From positions 186,001 through 250,000 of the forward strand of contig FNSH01000001.1 of assembly GCA_900105895.1 (NCBI GenBank): a stretch of DNA of 64,000 nt, written 5' to 3'. Under the pieces are notes generated by a model that worked only from the letters and a program-made list of their open reading frames with translations, was not told the origin of the DNA and did not search any database. Of this stretch, positions 62,393 through 64,000 are shown in pieces. Within the stretch, counting starts at the first letter, position 1. Each line of letters starts with the position of its first letter. The position numbers were made by a program, and so were the translations under genes. Source of the stretch: Atopobium minutum. GTDB lineage: Bacteria; Actinomycetota; Coriobacteriia; Coriobacteriales; Atopobiaceae.

Positions 62393-64000
62393 TCACTGAA
62401 GCGATGGTATCGTGGCAGCGGTGGCACAGACCATCCTCACCTACAGTACGCCAATTCCAACAACGGGGACACTTATCGCCGTGCGCTGGAACAACGTCAC
62501 AGGTAAGCTCGTCGCCCACATGAATGCATACGTCAGAGCAGACAAACGACTCCGCCAGATCCACCTTATGAGCAACAATCAGATCATACAAATCTTGTGT
62601 CAGCGTGAGCTCTGCGCGAGTAGCCTGAGTGGTCTTCTCGGTAATAACACCGGCAGCCAATGCGGCATCATAGGCACGAGTATAACTGCTGCGAGCAGCG
62701 CTCACGGCAGCATATACGGGCAAGTATGCTTGGTACTGCTCTTTTGCTAAGGGAGCCTCAAACCAGTCAAGCAGTGCTGCATGGGTCTGGCCGTCACGTA
62801 AAGACTCGGGCAAGAAGTCCATAACTTCATCAGTGGTGTATGCCAAGATGGGCTGGAAATCATGAACGAGCATGCCAAGGATATAAGACCAGGTAGTAAG
62901 GGCACTCTTACGCTCAAAGGAATCCTTGCCACCACAGTAAGTACGATCCTTAGTGGCATTGAGGTAATCATTGGAAAGCTCGGTGATGATGTAGTCATAC
63001 AGTGTGCGGTATACCACGTTAAAGCGATAATTCTCGTATGCCTCGGACACAATGCTGTGAACTTCACACATACGAGCGAGCGCGAGCTTATCGTTAGGAA
63101 GCAGCTCATCTACGGCAAGGCCATCAGACGCAAGGTCAAACTGACCCTCAAGCTCACCCAGCAAAAAGCGGATGGTGTTGCGAATCTTACGATAGGCATC
63201 GCCTACGTGGGACAGAATGTCATTGTCGCAGGCCACATCCGTAGAGGTATCCACCGAAGCAACCCACAGACGCAAAACATCTGCACCCTGTGTATCACAC
63301 ACCTTGTTGGGGTCAATAACATTGCCCAAAGATTTAGACATCTTGCGACCATTGCCATCCAGGGTAAAGCCCTGAGACACAATGGCCTTGTAAGGAGCTT
63401 TACCATAAGCCCCTACAGAGGTCATAAGGGAACTCATAAACCAACCGCGGTGCTGGTCAGAACCCTCAAGATACATATCTGCTGGGAAGTGCAGGTTCTT
63501 ACGATGCTTGCATACCGCCGTATGGCTCACGCCAGAATCCCACCAGACATCCAAGATGTCAGTGTTGGGCTTAAGGTGGTGGCCTCCACACTGAGGACAG
63601 GTCTGTGCGTCACCCAGATAGCTTGCAGGATCATCGGTAAACCAAGCATCAGAACCCTTTTGACGGAACAGCTCAATGACACGATCAAGCGTTGCATCAT
63701 TTATGACCGTCTCGCCGCAGTCCGCACAGGTATACGCAGGAATTGGTACACCCCAGTTACGCTGGCGAGAAATACACCAGTCTGGGCGACCCTCGACCAT
63801 AGATCCAATGCGATTACGAGAATGTGCAGGATAAAACGTTACGTGAGATAATTCATCCGTTGCCTTTGCACGCAATCCAGTCTTGTCCATAGAGACAAAC
63901 CACTGATCCGTTGCACGGAAGATAACTGGATTTTTACAACGCCAACAGTGAGGATAGCTGTGAGAGATGTCTTCATACATGATAAGAAGCCCATGCTCAT
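62385..64000 (-). CDS. ileS: Isoleucyl-tRNA synthetase (5' end outside window)
   Basis: C-terminal 538 or so residues of the class I enzyme; the frame is open through the right edge. It has SHSYPHCWRCKNPVIFRATDQ, the KMSKS loop GRKMSKSLGNV, the anticodon-binding helices and a C-terminal zinc site (CPRCWNWR, CHRC). The HIGH motif and most of the editing domain lie outside. It ends overlapping lspA. Confidence 0.96.
   Translation of the reverse strand, partial: EHGLLIMYEDISHSYPHCWRCKNPVIFRATDQWFVSMDKTGLRAKATDELSHVTFYPAHSRNRIGSMVEGRPDWCISRQRNWGVPIPAYTCADCGETVINDATLDRVIELFRQKGSDAWFTDDPASYLGDAQTCPQCGGHHLKPNTDILDVWWDSGVSHTAVCKHRKNLHFPADMYLEGSDQHRGWFMSSLMTSVGAYGKAPYKAIVSQGFTLDGNGRKMSKSLGNVIDPNKVCDTQGADVLRLWVASVDTSTDVACDNDILSHVGDAYRKIRNTIRFLLGELEGQFDLASDGLAVDELLPNDKLALARMCEVHSIVSEAYENYRFNVVYRTLYDYIITELSNDYLNATKDRTYCGGKDSFERKSALTTWSYILGMLVHDFQPILAYTTDEVMDFLPESLRDGQTHAALLDWFEAPLAKEQYQAYLPVYAAVSAARSSYTRAYDAALAAGVITEKTTQATRAELTLTQDLYDLIVAHKVDLAESFVCSDVCIHVGDELTCDVVPAHGDKCPRCWNWRTVGEDGLCHRCHDTIASVNE

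Overview
The window looks like a chromosome segment of a Coriobacteriia actinobacterium, most likely Atopobiaceae (Atopobium/Lancefieldella/Olsenella-like). This is inferred from the moderate G+C, the primary sigma factor with an acidic N-terminus, the ileS-lspA-rluD and rimP-nusA-infB-rbfA-nrnA-truB-ribF-dnaG-rpoD gene orders and the protein style. No marker for species assignment is present.

Region 1 (1-4438, minus strand) is the pyrimidine operon pyrR-pyrB-pyrC-pyrK-pyrD. pyrR is preceded by a complete, readable transcription attenuator with anti-antiterminator, antiterminator and terminator. Region 2 (4477-10907, minus) is a surface-polysaccharide operon: an ABC-2 permease, its ATPase (which carries an unusual N-terminal beta-domain), and four family-2 glycosyltransferases joined by overlapping or tightly spaced genes.

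Region 3 (about 11104-42332) is a 31-kb siphovirus-type prophage in the 3' end of a tRNA-Asn gene, bounded by a 38-bp imperfect direct repeat (33/38 identical). Late genes run on the minus strand: HNH endonuclease, ParB-like and radical SAM genes, small and large terminase, portal, ClpP-type protease, HK97 capsid, connectors, tail tube, tail chaperones with a probable +1 frameshift, tape measure, Dit and hub proteins, receptor-binding candidate, holin and CHAP endolysin. Early genes, also minus, encode a Cro-like regulator, RusA, DUF1351 protein, ERF annealase, SSB, a replication protein with iteron-like repeats, and a DnaC-like loader. The lysogeny module runs on the plus strand: a CI-like repressor, two twin-arginine lipoproteins and a large serine integrase whose last codons overlap the tRNA.

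Region 4 (42323-53795, minus) is tRNA-Asn plus the information-processing run rpoD, dnaG, ribF, truB, nrnA, rbfA, infB, nusA, rimP. A consensus promoter and a leader hairpin precede rimP. Region 5 (53797-64000, minus) holds a zinc-ribbon/PASTA membrane protein, leuS, an IMP dehydrogenase of the Tritrichomonas foetus type, a membrane glycosyltransferase, rluD, lspA and the 3' part of ileS.

The points most worth checking are: the integrase/attachment-site arrangement, which would change the integrase C-terminus and swap the tRNA terminator on integration; the twin-arginine lipoprotein pair; the ParB/radical SAM pair with a G9 tract; the +1 tail-chaperone frameshift at overlapping Pro codons; the ABC ATPase with an N-terminal sugar-binding-like domain; and the pyr attenuator.
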